DNA of 64,000 bases, from contig OX637396.1 in assembly GCA_951799425.1 (NCBI GenBank), forward strand, positions 40,539,901-40,603,900, read 5' to 3'. The notes under the pieces were generated by a model. It was not told where the DNA came from. It saw only the letters and a program-made list of their open reading frames with translations, and made no database searches. This document shows positions 13,005 through 24,433 of this stretch, one piece after another (within the stretch, counting starts at the first letter, position 1; the number at the start of each line of letters is the position of its first letter). The DNA is from Ilex aquifolium. Lineage: Eukaryota; Streptophyta; Magnoliopsida; Aquifoliales; Aquifoliaceae. A program made the translations under genes and the position numbers.

Positions 13005-13151
13005 TAAGTCAATCAAGTTGCACTTCATGATCCATCTATTTATCATTGTAATAAACATTAATCTTAATTTATCTAATAAAAATATCCACATTTATAATTT
13101 TAATATTTTTATAATTTTCTTTTGGCTGAAGCTAATTTAATGGCTAACAAC

Positions 13152-13761
13152 CAGGGGCGGAATTAGGAATTTTATTTAGGATTGACAATTTAATTACACA
13201 CTCTAATTTTTTGTTTTCTCTTAACCAATCACACTATATAATAGATTTATATTTATTATATCATATTTGATACATGAAGTCCATTTAACGTAGAAAAAGT
13301 CAAAAAAGAATATTAAAAAAATGACTAATTATCACAATTGTAAAAAGTAGAACTAATTATCATTTTTGTAATTAAAAAATATTAGTTATTCACTAACAAG
13401 TCATTAAAAAAGTGATGTTTCAAAAATTATCATTAAGATATTAGCATGATAAAATTACTAAACTAAAATTTAAGAGCTAAACATAGTAAGAAAATTGAAA
13501 ATCGATTGTCACATAATAAAGACTATAATCAATGCTTAAATAGAAATATAGACAATTTCTCGTAGAAAAAATAAAAGTCAAATGAAGGTCATTTGCAAGA
13601 ACTTTCACTTGAAAAAATTCATAAATAATAAAATTAAGATAATGTGAAAAAAGTCTTAATACAATAAAAAAAACTAAACAATTGTAATAAAAAAATTATA
13701 GGGTGGGCACAAGCATAAAATATATGTATAATTTTTAGACCCCTATGTAGCTCCGCCCATG
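13152..13761. mobile_element. hAT-like non-autonomous element in intron 6
   Basis: The left end CAGGGGCGGAATTAGG and the right end, reverse complement CATGGGCGGAGCTACAT, are the inverted termini commonly seen in plant hAT-type elements. The 8-bp flanks CTAACAAC (13144-13151) and CCAACACC (13762-13769) agree at 6 of 8 positions, as in an aged target duplication. The interior is AT-rich without an ORF. It lies in intron 6 of the beta-glucosidase gene. Confidence 0.65.
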
Positions 13762-13856
13762 CCAACACCATTCTATTATAATCAATGGCTGCAAATAGTA
13801 TCGATCTATCGTAGGAATGATGTTTCATTCTAATTTATGTCATTCATTTTACTTAG

Positions 13857-13994
<138 letters not shown>

Positions 13995-15066
13995 TGATTC
14001 AGGTCTAATAGTTACATTTGTCAGAGGTAATATTGATCATTTTATTGTGAAAGTGTGATATTTATGTTGATTTAATTGAAGATTAAGGCTATGAGAATGA
14101 AAGATGAGTTGTGTTGTTTTGCAGGCTAATAGTGCAAAAATTGGATTAAAGTTATGAGAAGAAAGGAAGCATAGCTCAGGACGGATCACACTGGAACACG
14201 CGTCCGGACGGATGAAGTGTACGCGTCCGGACGCGATTGGCAGAAAGTTGATAAACGGAGGAAGGACCATTCTGGAAGTTGCGTCCGGACGGTTGAGAGA
14301 GGCGCGTCCGGACGCGTGTCAAGCTTCTGCTGCCGAATTTAGAATCCTAGTGGGATGCAATCTCTTTAGAATGTAATTTATAAATACGAACCTAGGACCT
14401 TGTAAAAGGGAGTTCTTTTTCATTAGTCTATTTCTGCATCTTTGTACCATGTCTGGCTAGAAGGCTAAGCTAGGGTTAGGGGAAAACCTCTCAACGGAGT
14501 ACGGTATTCTTATTGACTCTTGTACTTAAGGATTTATGTTATTGTGTTAATTTAATCCCAAATCTTTTAGCAAAGTGTTTATGCTGTATAAACTCTTGAG
14601 TTGTTGTGCCACGTACATCAATTGCTTGATTTTCCCTGCGTGTAAATCACTGGTTATTCCACGCTGGAAGGATTAACATTATTTCATAAAATAATATGAT
14701 TGAATGATTATTCAGGTTCCTGGTAGTCTTTTGATTATAATCATTGGATTTATCACTTGATTTGTTAATTGGTTTAACTGACATTTAATTCCTCTTTCAA
14801 GTCAAGCTTTGAGTCTTTAACTATTATTGTATGAAGTTGAGAGGGAGTACCTGATGCTCTAGTATTTTATTTATTACTGTTTTAATTACCAAAATCATTT
14901 TTCTCCAATCAACAATTTTCCAAACAAATCTTTTTCCTTTCAAATTACTTTCATTGTTTGTGTGATTGTTTCTTGTTACAATTCCTCGTGGGATCGACCT
15001 CGGACTTCCGAGATTATATTACTTTGCTCAACCTGCGCTTGGGTTTACACTTTTAAAGTTGAAGCA
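13995..15066 (+). repeat. 5' LTR of the Athila element
   Basis: The 1072-bp LTR starts TG and ends CA. It contains four copies of the palindrome CGTCCGGACG (14201, 14224, 14282 and 14304) upstream of a TATA box, TTTATAAATACG, near 14,378, so this part acts as U3. Any ORFs in it are shared with the 3' LTR and are not genes. Confidence 0.95.
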
Positions 15067-15072
15067 AGTTTT

Positions 15073-15090
15073 TGGCGCCGTTGCCGGGGA
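15073..15090 (+). other. Primer binding site, tRNA-Asp type
   Basis: TGGCGCCGTTGCCGGGGA begins six bases after the 5' LTR. It is complementary to the 3' end of plant tRNA-Asp, the primer commonly used by this kind of element. Confidence 0.85.
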
Positions 15091-15247
15091 ACTTGAAGGA
15101 CAAGGAGCCATCACATCATTGAGGTTTGCGGTATTTGCGAGTCTTCGGAAATCCGGTAACTTCGTTCTAATTTTTAGTTTATTTATTTTAGTTATTTTTT
15201 TTTATGTTAGTTAAATTTAGAATTTATTTAGGTTATTTATTTGTTTT

Positions 15248-16699
15248 ATGAGCTTTTGGCATCGTGATTTAAGTGGACGTTTAACAAGAGAAGATTCAGA
15301 TACTCTGTTTGGAAATTTATTTGATTTATCTGTGTCAAATCACTTCTTGCACACAATGGCTGCTAATCCTAATGATCATAGGCAGAATGATCTTCCCGAA
15401 CGGGAGGATCATGTTGATAGAATAAGTAATCATGATGAGAATGAGGTGGATAATGTTAATCAGGGTAGGACTTTGCGTGAGTATCTACAACCCGTACTTC
15501 TCACTGAACCGTCATGCATAATTTTTCCATTGAATGCCATTAATTTTGTTTTTAAACCTGGCATGATTCAATTACTTCCAAAATTCCTGGGTATAGGTGA
15601 GGAAAACTCATATTTGCACATCAGAGAATTTGGGGATGTATGTGCTACGTTCCATGATCAGAATGTGGCAATGGATATAGTCAGGTTGAAGTTATTTCCT
15701 TTTTCATTAAAGGAAAAAGCTCAAACTTGGTTATATTCGTTGAGATCTAGGTCTATAGGAACATGGCAAGAGATGCAGAAACAATTTTTAAAGAAATTTT
15801 TTCCCACACATCGCACAAACTCTTTGAAAAGACAGATTATGAATTTTTCTCAAAAGAAGTCTGAAAATTTTTATCAAAGTTGGGAAAGATTTAAAGACCT
15901 TCTTGCATCTTGTCCACATCATGGTTATGAAAGCTGGCGCATAATAAGTTTCTTTTATGAGGGTTTAGGCCCACAGCTGCGTCAATTTATTGAAATGATG
16001 TGTAATGGGGATTTTATGAATAAGGAACCAGATGATGCTTTTGACTATTTAGACCAATTAGCCGAGAATGCACAATCTTGGGATACTACATCCCATGAAC
16101 CATCTAAGGGTAAAACTGCACAATCATCATCATCTAGTGGGGGTAAATACCAGTTGAGGGAAGAGGATGACTTAGGAGCTAGGGTTGCCACTTTAACAAG
16201 ACGGGTAGAGGCTATGGAATACAAAAAGGTTAACCATGTTGACACAGTTCAGGTTGAGGAGATATGCAGTATCTGTGAAATTCCTGGACATCCTGTGACG
16301 GAGTGTCCATCATTACCTGCATTAAAAGAAGTGTATGACCAAGCAAATGCTGTAAACACTTTTTCAAAGCCTTACAATAATCCATATTCGAACACATACA
16401 ATCCGGGGTGGAAGAATCATCCAAATTTTGGTTGGAGGAATGACAATCATGCATCACAACCACCCCAACAAAACTCTTCAAATGTTGCACCTTACATTCC
16501 ACGCCCGAAAAGAGACATTGAGGAGGTGTTGTCACAATTTATGCAGAATCAGCAAACATACAATAGACAAACAACTCAGGCTATTGAGGATATGAGGAGT
16601 GCAATCACTAAATTGACCATTGACCCTTGCCATCAAGAAAAAGGTAGGCTTCCAGCACAACCACAACCGAAACCCACAGGGTCAATTTGTTGTGAATGA
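15248..16699 (+). CDS. gag: Athila gag
   Basis: The 483-codon ORF begins MSFWHRDLSGRLTREDSDTL. A retrotransposon gag domain spans about residues 130-280 (KEKAQTWLYSLRSRSIGTWQ to the DYLDQLAENAQSWD region). A zinc knuckle of CX2CX4HX4C form, CSICEIPGHPVTEC, lies near residue 345, and a Q/N-rich tail follows. The product packages element RNA in virus-like particles. The ORF ends shortly after its text resembles the gag-pol linker while the neighbouring frame carries on that linker, so a one-base indel near 16,660-16,690 probably ended it early. I chose the first ATG with family-like text. Confidence 0.85.
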   Translation: MSFWHRDLSGRLTREDSDTLFGNLFDLSVSNHFLHTMAANPNDHRQNDLPEREDHVDRISNHDENEVDNVNQGRTLREYLQPVLLTEPSCIIFPLNAINFVFKPGMIQLLPKFLGIGEENSYLHIREFGDVCATFHDQNVAMDIVRLKLFPFSLKEKAQTWLYSLRSRSIGTWQEMQKQFLKKFFPTHRTNSLKRQIMNFSQKKSENFYQSWERFKDLLASCPHHGYESWRIISFFYEGLGPQLRQFIEMMCNGDFMNKEPDDAFDYLDQLAENAQSWDTTSHEPSKGKTAQSSSSSGGKYQLREEDDLGARVATLTRRVEAMEYKKVNHVDTVQVEEICSICEIPGHPVTECPSLPALKEVYDQANAVNTFSKPYNNPYSNTYNPGWKNHPNFGWRNDNHASQPPQQNSSNVAPYIPRPKRDIEEVLSQFMQNQQTYNRQTTQAIEDMRSAITKLTIDPCHQEKGRLPAQPQPKPTGSICCE

Positions 16700-18509
16700 G
16701 ACTTGCACTTTTGAGACTGTCCACGAGCACGTAAAGTCTATCACTACACTCCGCAGCGGGAAAGAAATCAATAAAACCATTCCTTTGGAAACTCAAGATT
16801 CTGAAAAGATTTCTCAACCCACGGAGAGTGATGACAAGATTAGCCTGCCTGAAATTAATAAGTCTGAAAAGTATGTTCCACCTGCACCATTCCCACAGAG
16901 ATTGCTTACTTCTACTAGGCCTGTTGTGCATAATGATATGTTAGAGATTTTTAAGCAGGTGAAAATCAATATTCCCTTGTTGGATGCCATTAAACAAATA
17001 CCTTCTTATGCAAAATTTTTGAAAGAGTTATGCACTGTTAAAAGGAAATTAAATGTGCAAAAGAAGGCATTTTTGACTAAGCAAGTATCCTCCATCATAC
17101 AGCACAGAACTCCACCAAAGTATAAAGACCCAGGTTGTCCTACTATTTCTTGTGTTATAGGCAACCACAAAATTGAACAAACATTACTGGATTTAGGAGC
17201 TAGTGTGAATTTGCTCCCTTATTCAGTATATGAACAATTAGGGTTGGGGGAGTTAAAACCCACTTCGGTTACACTTCAATTAGCTGACCGATCAGTGAAG
17301 ATACCGAGGGGTATGGTAGAGGATGTTTTAGTACAGGTTGATAAATTTTATTTTCCCGTAGATTTCATAATTTTGGACACTCAACCTGTATTAAATACTA
17401 GTGCTCAAATTCCCGTCATTTTAGGCAGACCATTCCTAGCCACTTCAAATGCTCTAATTAATTGCAGGAATGGTGTGATGAAATTGACCTTTGGGAATAT
17501 GACATTAGAGCTCAACATTTTTAATGTGTGCAAACAACCTGGGAATGTTGATGAAGATGTGCATGAAGTTAACATGATTGAATCTATTGTTCCAAGCAGA
17601 GTATATGATTCTTCCTTGTTTGATCCACTTGAAGCATGTTTGCTTGAACAATATTCTGAGTTAGAGATAGATGAAAAGAATGCTGACATTTCTGTTTCAA
17701 CTGATATGTTAAACTCTTTGCAGGTACTTGAAATGAGAGAGTTGAGACAGAGATTTGAGGAGCTCCCACCAAGAACTGATCCACCAATACCATCCAAGGA
17801 TAAAGCTCCCAAGCTAGACCTCAAGCAATTACCGGTGGATTTGAAGTATGCATTTTTAGGAGATGATAAAACTTATCCGGTAATAATTTCTTCTCAATTG
17901 AATTCAGCAGAGGAAGGTATGTTGTTACACCTTCTTAAGGAACATAAGAATGCAATTGGTTGGACTTTAGCTGATATAAAAGGAATTAGCCCTTTGGTTT
18001 GCACCCACAAGATTTATTTGGAGGATAATGCTAAAACATCTAGGGAGATGCAACGTAGGCTAAATCCACATATGAAAGAAGTTGTGAAAAAAGAGGTGTT
18101 GAAACTGTTAGATGTAGGAATTATCTACCCTATTGCAGACAACAAATGGGTAAGTCCCACACAGGTAGTTCCTAAGAAATCTGGAGTCACTGTAGTTGCT
18201 AATGAGAATAATGAATTTGTGCCAACTAGGACAGTTACTGGTTGGAGAATGTGCATAGACTACAGGAGACTTAATGCTGTTACTAGAAAAGATCACTTCC
18301 CTTTGCCTTTTATGGATCAAATTTTAGAAAGGGTAGCGTCACACTTGTACTATTATTTTTTAGATGGTTATTCGGGATATAACCAGATTGAAATTGCCCT
18401 AGAAGACCAAGAGAAGACCACATTTACTTGCCCTTTTGGCACCTTTGCTTATAGAAGGATGCCTTTTGGACTATGCAATGCACCTGCGACCTTTCAAAGG
18501 TATGCTTAG
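16620..18509 (+). pseudogene. pol: Athila pol, part 1: protease and N-terminal RT
   Basis: This frame has no ATG at its start and overlaps the end of gag. The retropepsin active site reads DLGAS near residue 192. The reverse transcriptase begins around residue 510 (KWVSPTQVVPKKSG, WRMCIDYRRLNAVTRKDHFP) and reaches the [14 protein letters not shown] motif. The frame then stops at 18,507-18,509, where an RT domain should continue into its catalytic DD motif. That motif is found in the next frame, so an indel near 18,500 splits the enzyme. RT copies element RNA to DNA in the cytoplasm; in this copy it should be inactive. Confidence 0.85.
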
Positions 18510-20709
18510 TATTTTCAGTGATATGGTTGAGCGTTTTCTTGAAGTCTTTATGGATGATTTTACTGTTTTTGGTGATTCCTATAATGACTGCTTAGCTAAT
18601 CTGGAGAAGGTACTTATAAGATGTGAAGAAAAGAACCTTGTACTTAACTGGGAAAAATGCCACTTCATGGTTAGAAAGGGAATTGTTCTTGGTCACATTG
18701 TCTCTTCTGAGGGAATTCAGGTAGATAAGGCCAAAATTGAATTAATTGCTAATTTACCTAGTCCGAAAGCCCTTAAGGATGTTAGATCTTTCTTGGGTCA
18801 TGCTGGTTTTTATAGGAGATTTATAAAAGATTTTAGTTCCATATCTAGACCACTCTGTAATCTCCTAGGGAAAGACACACCTTTTGAGTGGGATAATGCA
18901 TGCCAAGAAGCTTTTGATAAGTTAAAGGGCATGCTTGTCATCGCTCCAATCATGCAACCCCCAGATTGGAGTAGTCCTTTCGAAATCATGTGTGATGCCA
19001 GTGACTATGCTGTAGGGGCGATTTTAGGACAAATGAATGACAAAAAGCCTCATGTCATCTACTATGCCAGTAGAACTTTAAATAGTGCCCAGATGAACTA
19101 TTCTACAACAGAAAAAGAATTACTGGCTGTAGTATTTGCACTAGACAAATTCAGGTCGTACTTAGTAGGTTTCCCCATTATTATCTTCACAGACCATGCA
19201 GCTCTCAAATACTTATTAACTAAGAAAGATGCAAAACCGAGACTGTTGAGGTGGATCCTATTACTCCAAGAATTTGATATCACTATTAAGGATAAAAAAG
19301 GAGTAGAAAATGTAGTGGCTGACCATTTGTCTAGACTTGTGAGTGATGTGCCCATTGAGACAGTGCCGATCAAAGATACTTTCCCGGATGAACAGTTATT
19401 GGCAGTTTCTTCATTACCATGGTTTGCTGACATTGTGAATTTTCTTGTTACAGGTAACATGCCACCGGCTTGGACTGCTTTGGATAAGAGGAAATTTTTA
19501 GTCGAAGTAAAAAGTTTCTTCTGGGATGACCCATACCTTTTCAAATATTGCCCAGATCAGATTATCCGGAGATGTGTACCCGATGATGAGGTAAGTAGCA
19601 TTCTATCTTTTTGTCATGCGGGAGCTTGTGGAGGCCATTTTTCTATGAAAAAGACCGCTGCAAAAGTTTTGCAGTGCGGATTTTATTGGCCTATAATTTT
19701 TAAGGATGCTCATAATTTTTGTAAAGTGTGTGAGCGATGTCAAAAACTGGGGGGATTAACCCGTAGGAACATGATGCCCCTAAACCCGATTTTGATCATA
19801 GAAATTTTTGACTGCTGGGGAATAGATTTCATGGGTCATTTCCCTCCATCTTTCGGGTATATGTACATTTTAGTGGGAGTAGATTATGTCTCTAAGTGGG
19901 TTGAAGCTATACCATGTCGGACAAATGATCATAAAGTTGTTCTGAAATTTTTAAAAGAAAATATTTTGTCCAGATTTGGTATACCTCGAGCCGTTATCAG
20001 TGATGGGGGATTGCATTTTTGTAATAGACCTTTTGAAAATTTGATGAAGAAATATGGTGTAACACATAAAGTTGCAACCCTCTATCACCCACAGACAAGT
20101 GGTCAAGCAGAGCTTGCCAATCGGGAAATTTCTTACATTTTGGAAAAGACGGTGAACCCAGATCGTAAAGATTGGTCATTACGACTAATCGATGCATTAT
20201 GGGCATACCGGATTGCATATAAAACCCCGATTGGTATGTCTCCGTACAGATTGATTTATGGAAAAGCTTGTCACTTGCCTGTGGAATTAGAATATAAAGC
20301 ATACTGGGCCATTAAGATGTTCAATTTTAATTTTGACAAAGCTGGTGCCTTACGAAAGTTGCAATTAAATGAGCTTGAGGAGATTAGGAATGAGGCATAT
20401 GAGAACTCTAGAATCAGTAAAGAACGCATGAATGTGTTTCATGATAACAATATTGTGCGTAAAACGTTTACACCTGTACAGAAAGTTCTTCTTTATAATT
20501 CTAGACTTCACATCTTCAAAGGAAAGCTTCGAACCAGATGGAGTGGTCCATACATTGTTAAGGAGGTATTCCCCTATGGAACAGTGGAGATTGAAAACCC
20601 AAGTAATGGGAACATTTTTAAGGTTAATGGGCAAAGATTGAAACCATTCTTGGAGGAGGGTATCGTGGAAGTGGAATCCATCGAATTGGTGGATCCCCAC
20701 TATGAATGA
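18505..20709 (+). pseudogene. pol: Athila pol, part 2: RT C-terminus, RNase H, integrase
   Basis: The open frame extends from about 18,436, but homologous text begins near 18,505 just after the frameshift. It has the RT catalytic FMDDF (18,550), RNase H ([14 protein letters not shown] at about 18,990), the integrase HHCC zinc domain (HAGACGGHF ... CERCQK, 19,614-19,745), and the DDE core with [17 protein letters not shown] and [10 protein letters not shown]. The last 100 residues are the basic integrase tail. No stop interrupts this part. It ends TGA at 20,707-20,709. Confidence 0.88.
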
Positions 20710-20849
20710 TCCATCTCTAACCATTTTCTGTACAATTATGTATACTAGTGTTGTTCTTTTGCATTTGTTTATTTTTTTTCACAGATACATGAGCACATTA
20801 TCCGAGCATCTGGTATGTCTTCGTCACCCTTACTTAATATTACATTGCG

Positions 20850-20895
20850 TGTTGTTACATTGAGGACAATGCAACTTTTTGAGTGGGGGGGTGGA
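20850..20895 (+). other. Internal PPT-like tract after pol
   Basis: CATTGAGGACAATG, a short hairpin (CATTG/CAATG), is followed by GAGTGGGGGGGTG at 20,881-20,893. The true 3' polypurine tract just before the 3' LTR reads AAGTGGGGGGGTG (24,421-24,433). The two share eleven bases in a row. A second such tract between pol and the third ORF is known from Athila relatives and could prime plus-strand synthesis internally, or be the relic of an earlier LTR junction. Confidence 0.65.
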
Positions 20896-21109
20896 TCATT
20901 TGATAATACAAAGTATATTGGATTTTGAATTTGAGCTTTGTGCACATGCAACTGTGATGCAACTGTGTTTACTATATTTATTTTTTTAGATAGTCCAGTA
21001 GAATTTTTCTTATTTTTAGCCTTAGAAATCTTTAGAAGTAGAAGGGAACCACTTGGAGAGAAAGAGCTAAGAAAAGTGAAAATTGATCTAAGTATAAAGG
21101 AATCAATTC

Positions 21110-21484
21110 ACTGGAACTCGCGTCCGGACTCATGAATTATAATATAAAATCTTCTGGAGTTTGCGTCCGGACGGGGAAGAATAGGCTGAACTTACTGGAA
21201 CACGCGTCCGGACGGTGAATTGTCATGTGTCCGGACGGGAAAGCTAACCGTTTCAAATTCAGAGTACGCGTCCGGACGGAACCTCACCACGCGTCCGGAC
21301 GCGTGTCATTCAAAGCTTATTAATGCCAGTAGTTGAACCACGTCCGGACGGAAACACCCAATGCGTCCGGACGCATGTGCGAATCTATAAATAGGGACTT
21401 CAGTTAACTTGTTTTGCACGATTCTAAACCGAATTTCAAACAACTCCCATCCATTCCACTTCTCTCCTCTCTATTTTAACAACT
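21110..21484 (+). promoter_or_regulatory. LTR-like internal promoter with CGTCCGGACG array
   Basis: Six perfect CGTCCGGACG palindromes (21164, 21204, 21269, 21292, 21341, 21364) and two one-base variants (21121, 21228) lie upstream of a TATA box, TCTATAAATAGG, at about 21,384. A CT-rich leader then leads to the ATG at 21,485. The LTR has the same plan: ACTGGAACACGCGTCCGGAC, further palindromes, then TTTATAAATACG. This is therefore a probable separate promoter for the third ORF. Activity is inferred. Confidence 0.65.
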
Positions 21485-22561
21485 ATGGCACCACCAAGAG
21501 CCTCCTCCTCAAAGAGAGCCCGATCAAGCACCCAAGAAGAGGAGGACACCACATTTGACCCGATCTGTTTCCAAATACTAGAGGAGCGGGTAAGATTCGA
21601 GAAATACTACGCTTCCAAACCCTTTGTTTGTGAGAGGAAGATTGAACTCACGGATTTCTCTCGATTAGGAGTCCAAGAGATCATCACATCTAGAGGGTGG
21701 GCCGAGTTTATGGGTAAAGATTGGCCTTGCATTCCTATCCTGGCAAGGGAATTTTACAGCAACGCTGATGACCTCGGGAATGGTCAGCTGACCACCTATG
21801 TCCGAGGTAAGCATATCAGTGTAGATGCCACAGCCATTGCCCAATTGATTGGAATGACTCAAGCCCGGGTAGCTATCCCTGAATATCCCCAGAATTTTGG
21901 TGGTAATGAGGTGGGTAGAGAGTTAATGGGTAATCAAGATTTTGTGTTGACAGACGGAGTGAAATTCCTCCAGCAGGGGGACTTGACCAATAAGTACAAG
22001 ATTCTCAATCTGATTTCAGTCTCCAACATCTTCCCTTTGCTGAGGAATAATCACATATACCCTGACCGAGCCCGACTTCTGTATGCCATAGGCACTGGCA
22101 AGACCATAGACCTCCCCTCTCTTATTTTCTCAGAAATGTGTAGGGCCATTGTTGACCCTAAAAAGCCATCTTTCCCATTTCCCGGTCTGGCTACCGCATT
22201 CTGTGAAAATGCGGGGGTGGTGATTGACGCCATGATGGAGAAGGCAAAGAAGGTTGTTGCACTCAACTCCGGGTCTCTTCTAAAGAGTCGGAGTGTGGCA
22301 AGGCCAGGGGGGATGAGAAGCCAGCAGGGGGAGGCTGCAGCTGAGGGTGATGTACCGGTAGAGGATTGGGATCACCTCTTCAATTTCGATGAAGATTTTG
22401 ACTTGCCAGTGGATGAAGACACTGATCCCAGGACTGACCGGCAGATTCTGTTCGAGTTGTTGAGAGGTCAGAGAGAGATGAGGAAGGAGATGAGAGAGTT
22501 GAGGGCTGAGATGAGGGGGCTAGGACATAGTTCTCGTGATCAGGCAGGCCCCTCATCTTAG
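21485..22561 (+). CDS. Athila third ORF, putative plant transposon protein domain
   Basis: The intact 358-residue ORF lies between pol and the 3' LTR. It begins MAPPRASSSKRARSS, a basic and serine-rich start that could act as a nuclear signal. Residues about 40-240 (EERVRFEKYYASKPF, GWAEFMGKDWPCIP, TYVRGKHISVDATAIAQLIG, NHIYPDRARLLYAIGTG) resemble the domain annotated as putative plant transposon protein in Athila relatives. The C-terminus is acidic (about 295-315) and then forms a charged probable coiled coil (about 318-348). I see no membrane segment, so it is not a typical envelope protein. Its function is unknown. Unlike pol, it is uninterrupted. Confidence 0.75.
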   Translation: MAPPRASSSKRARSSTQEEEDTTFDPICFQILEERVRFEKYYASKPFVCERKIELTDFSRLGVQEIITSRGWAEFMGKDWPCIPILAREFYSNADDLGNGQLTTYVRGKHISVDATAIAQLIGMTQARVAIPEYPQNFGGNEVGRELMGNQDFVLTDGVKFLQQGDLTNKYKILNLISVSNIFPLLRNNHIYPDRARLLYAIGTGKTIDLPSLIFSEMCRAIVDPKKPSFPFPGLATAFCENAGVVIDAMMEKAKKVVALNSGSLLKSRSVARPGGMRSQQGEAAAEGDVPVEDWDHLFNFDEDFDLPVDEDTDPRTDRQILFELLRGQREMRKEMRELRAEMRGLGHSSRDQAGPSS

Positions 22562-24420
22562 GATGATTTCTTCTAGGTCCCGGTGGTTTCAAAATCATTT
22601 CTTTTATTTTCCAGTTTTATGTAGAAATCAAAGCCTATTTTGGGTAGTTTTTGTTAGGCTTGATTTCTTTTATCTTTTGAATATGCATTGTACTTGAATT
22701 CTCAGTATTATATAAAATGCATATTTTGTTTGGTGTGTTATCAAATATCTAAATAACGTTGTTATGAATAAGTTAATACCACAATATAGAAACAATTTGC
22801 TTAGCTTTAAATTTGTAACTGTTTAAGCATCGCATAGAACTGTATTCTATATTTTTGTATCTCATATCATGTTCTTATAAAAACTCAAAATTTGTGCACT
22901 TTAGACTTTACCAAGTTGAAAATTTATTAGGTATTTTACCTTGAGAACTTGACACATATAGTGGAGATGAATAAAAACCCTGGTGAGTTTTGATCCAATT
23001 TTTTTTCGAGGGTTATTTACATTTACTCAATAAAGAATATTTTTATTCAGCTAATCTCCTTCAATAGTCTCATTATTTTTGTTTTGGTTAACACCAATAT
23101 TGTGAATGATTGCTTGACTTTCAATTATTTGCATGAGAAGTGTGTTATCAAAAGCTCTTGAGATATGATTTTAGGCCATCTTTGATATTATTTGAGCCTA
23201 AGCATTATTCTTTGATTATTATTATTCCTAGAAGCCATGATTGAGCCTTTGAAGCAATTTTTTTTTTCTTATGCCCAACATATAATAACCAAACCAATAA
23301 AAAAAAAAAAAAAAATATCGTTTACCCTTGGTTATCCCGAGATTGAACTTTTATTGGTTATGTAATTTGAGAGATGTTGGTTGAGAAAAGATGAGAAAAA
23401 AAAAAAAAAAAAATTTTACATACTTGTGAATATTCGCATTAGATGTCTTGCTGAAAAAAAAAAAAAGAAGGACAATATGTCTAGCTGTGAAAAAAACAGA
23501 TTGAAAAAAAAAATAGAAAAAAAAAAAAATAGCAAGCATGTGTTTGAAAAGAAAAAAATATGAGCAAGTGATGTAGATTGTGCTTCTAAGTGATGGAGAA
23601 TGAAAGGCTATGGAAAGAAGTTTGGTTGTGTAATGTACATGTTCTCTCGGGATAATTTTTTTGAATTCCTGAATATCCTTCGTTTCAAAACCCTAATCCC
23701 AAGGCCCCATTACAACCTTAAATAAAGACCTATTTGATCTCAAGAGTGTATTGATGGACGCATGACTTGTGTGAATAAGGAAGAGAATGATGATTATTTA
23801 TTTATTGTGTGATGATTTCCTTTCATGAGATTATGTCAAATCATTTTCTTTTGGATTACAATTATTTCAATGGAACATGTGAGCAGTATTTTGTGTTGAT
23901 TTAAATATCCTCCACTCACATGTGATACTTGAGTGTATTGTCACTATAATCTGAGAGAATTGTTCATGAGTGAATTATCTAGTGAGATTTGGCATTGAGA
24001 CGAATAGTTGATAGTTGTAGAGGTGATTACCAGATAAATTATTGACTTGGTATAGTTAACTCACACTACACACGAGTTTATATGAGAATATGATAAGTGC
24101 ATACAGTTATATACCGCATAGATCTATATGTTGTTTTGCATATGCTTATAAAAAGTTTGTGTCTTAGAATTTCAATAATGTGGTAGCAACTTATATTGTA
24201 CAAATGTTATTCAGATGTTTGAGCACAAGGTGATGTTTGTGGGTATCATCTCTGGAAACCCTCACGAGACTATACTCGTCCACTAGGGGAAACCTAGGGG
24301 TTTAAAGGCTTGTTGCATATGCTAAATGCAATCGTGAAACCTACGAAAGTGGTTATGTTTTTTTTTTGTAGTTAGTATTATATTTTTATTTGCTTGCCTT
24401 ACTAGGGACTAGCAAGGTTT
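22562..24420 (+). other. Non-coding spacer of the Athila element
   Basis: AT-rich sequence without a gene, including A-runs at 23,298-23,315, 23,396-23,412 and 23,500-23,560. It lies between the third ORF and the PPT. A purine-rich block of AGAAAAAAA type near 23,380-23,565 gives spurious Lys- or Phe-rich ORFs. Confidence 0.7.
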
Positions 24421-24433
24421 AAGTGGGGGGGTG
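24421..24433 (+). other. Polypurine tract of the Athila element
   Basis: AAGTGGGGGGGTG directly precedes the 3' LTR, the usual place for the plus-strand primer. Confidence 0.85.

Noticed and set aside
14037..14270. Minus-strand ORF repeated at 24,476-24,709
   Set aside because: It is LTR sequence of the Athila element, not a gene.
23281..23563. Lys-rich ORF within the Athila spacer
   Set aside because: It comes from poly-A runs; no conserved text.
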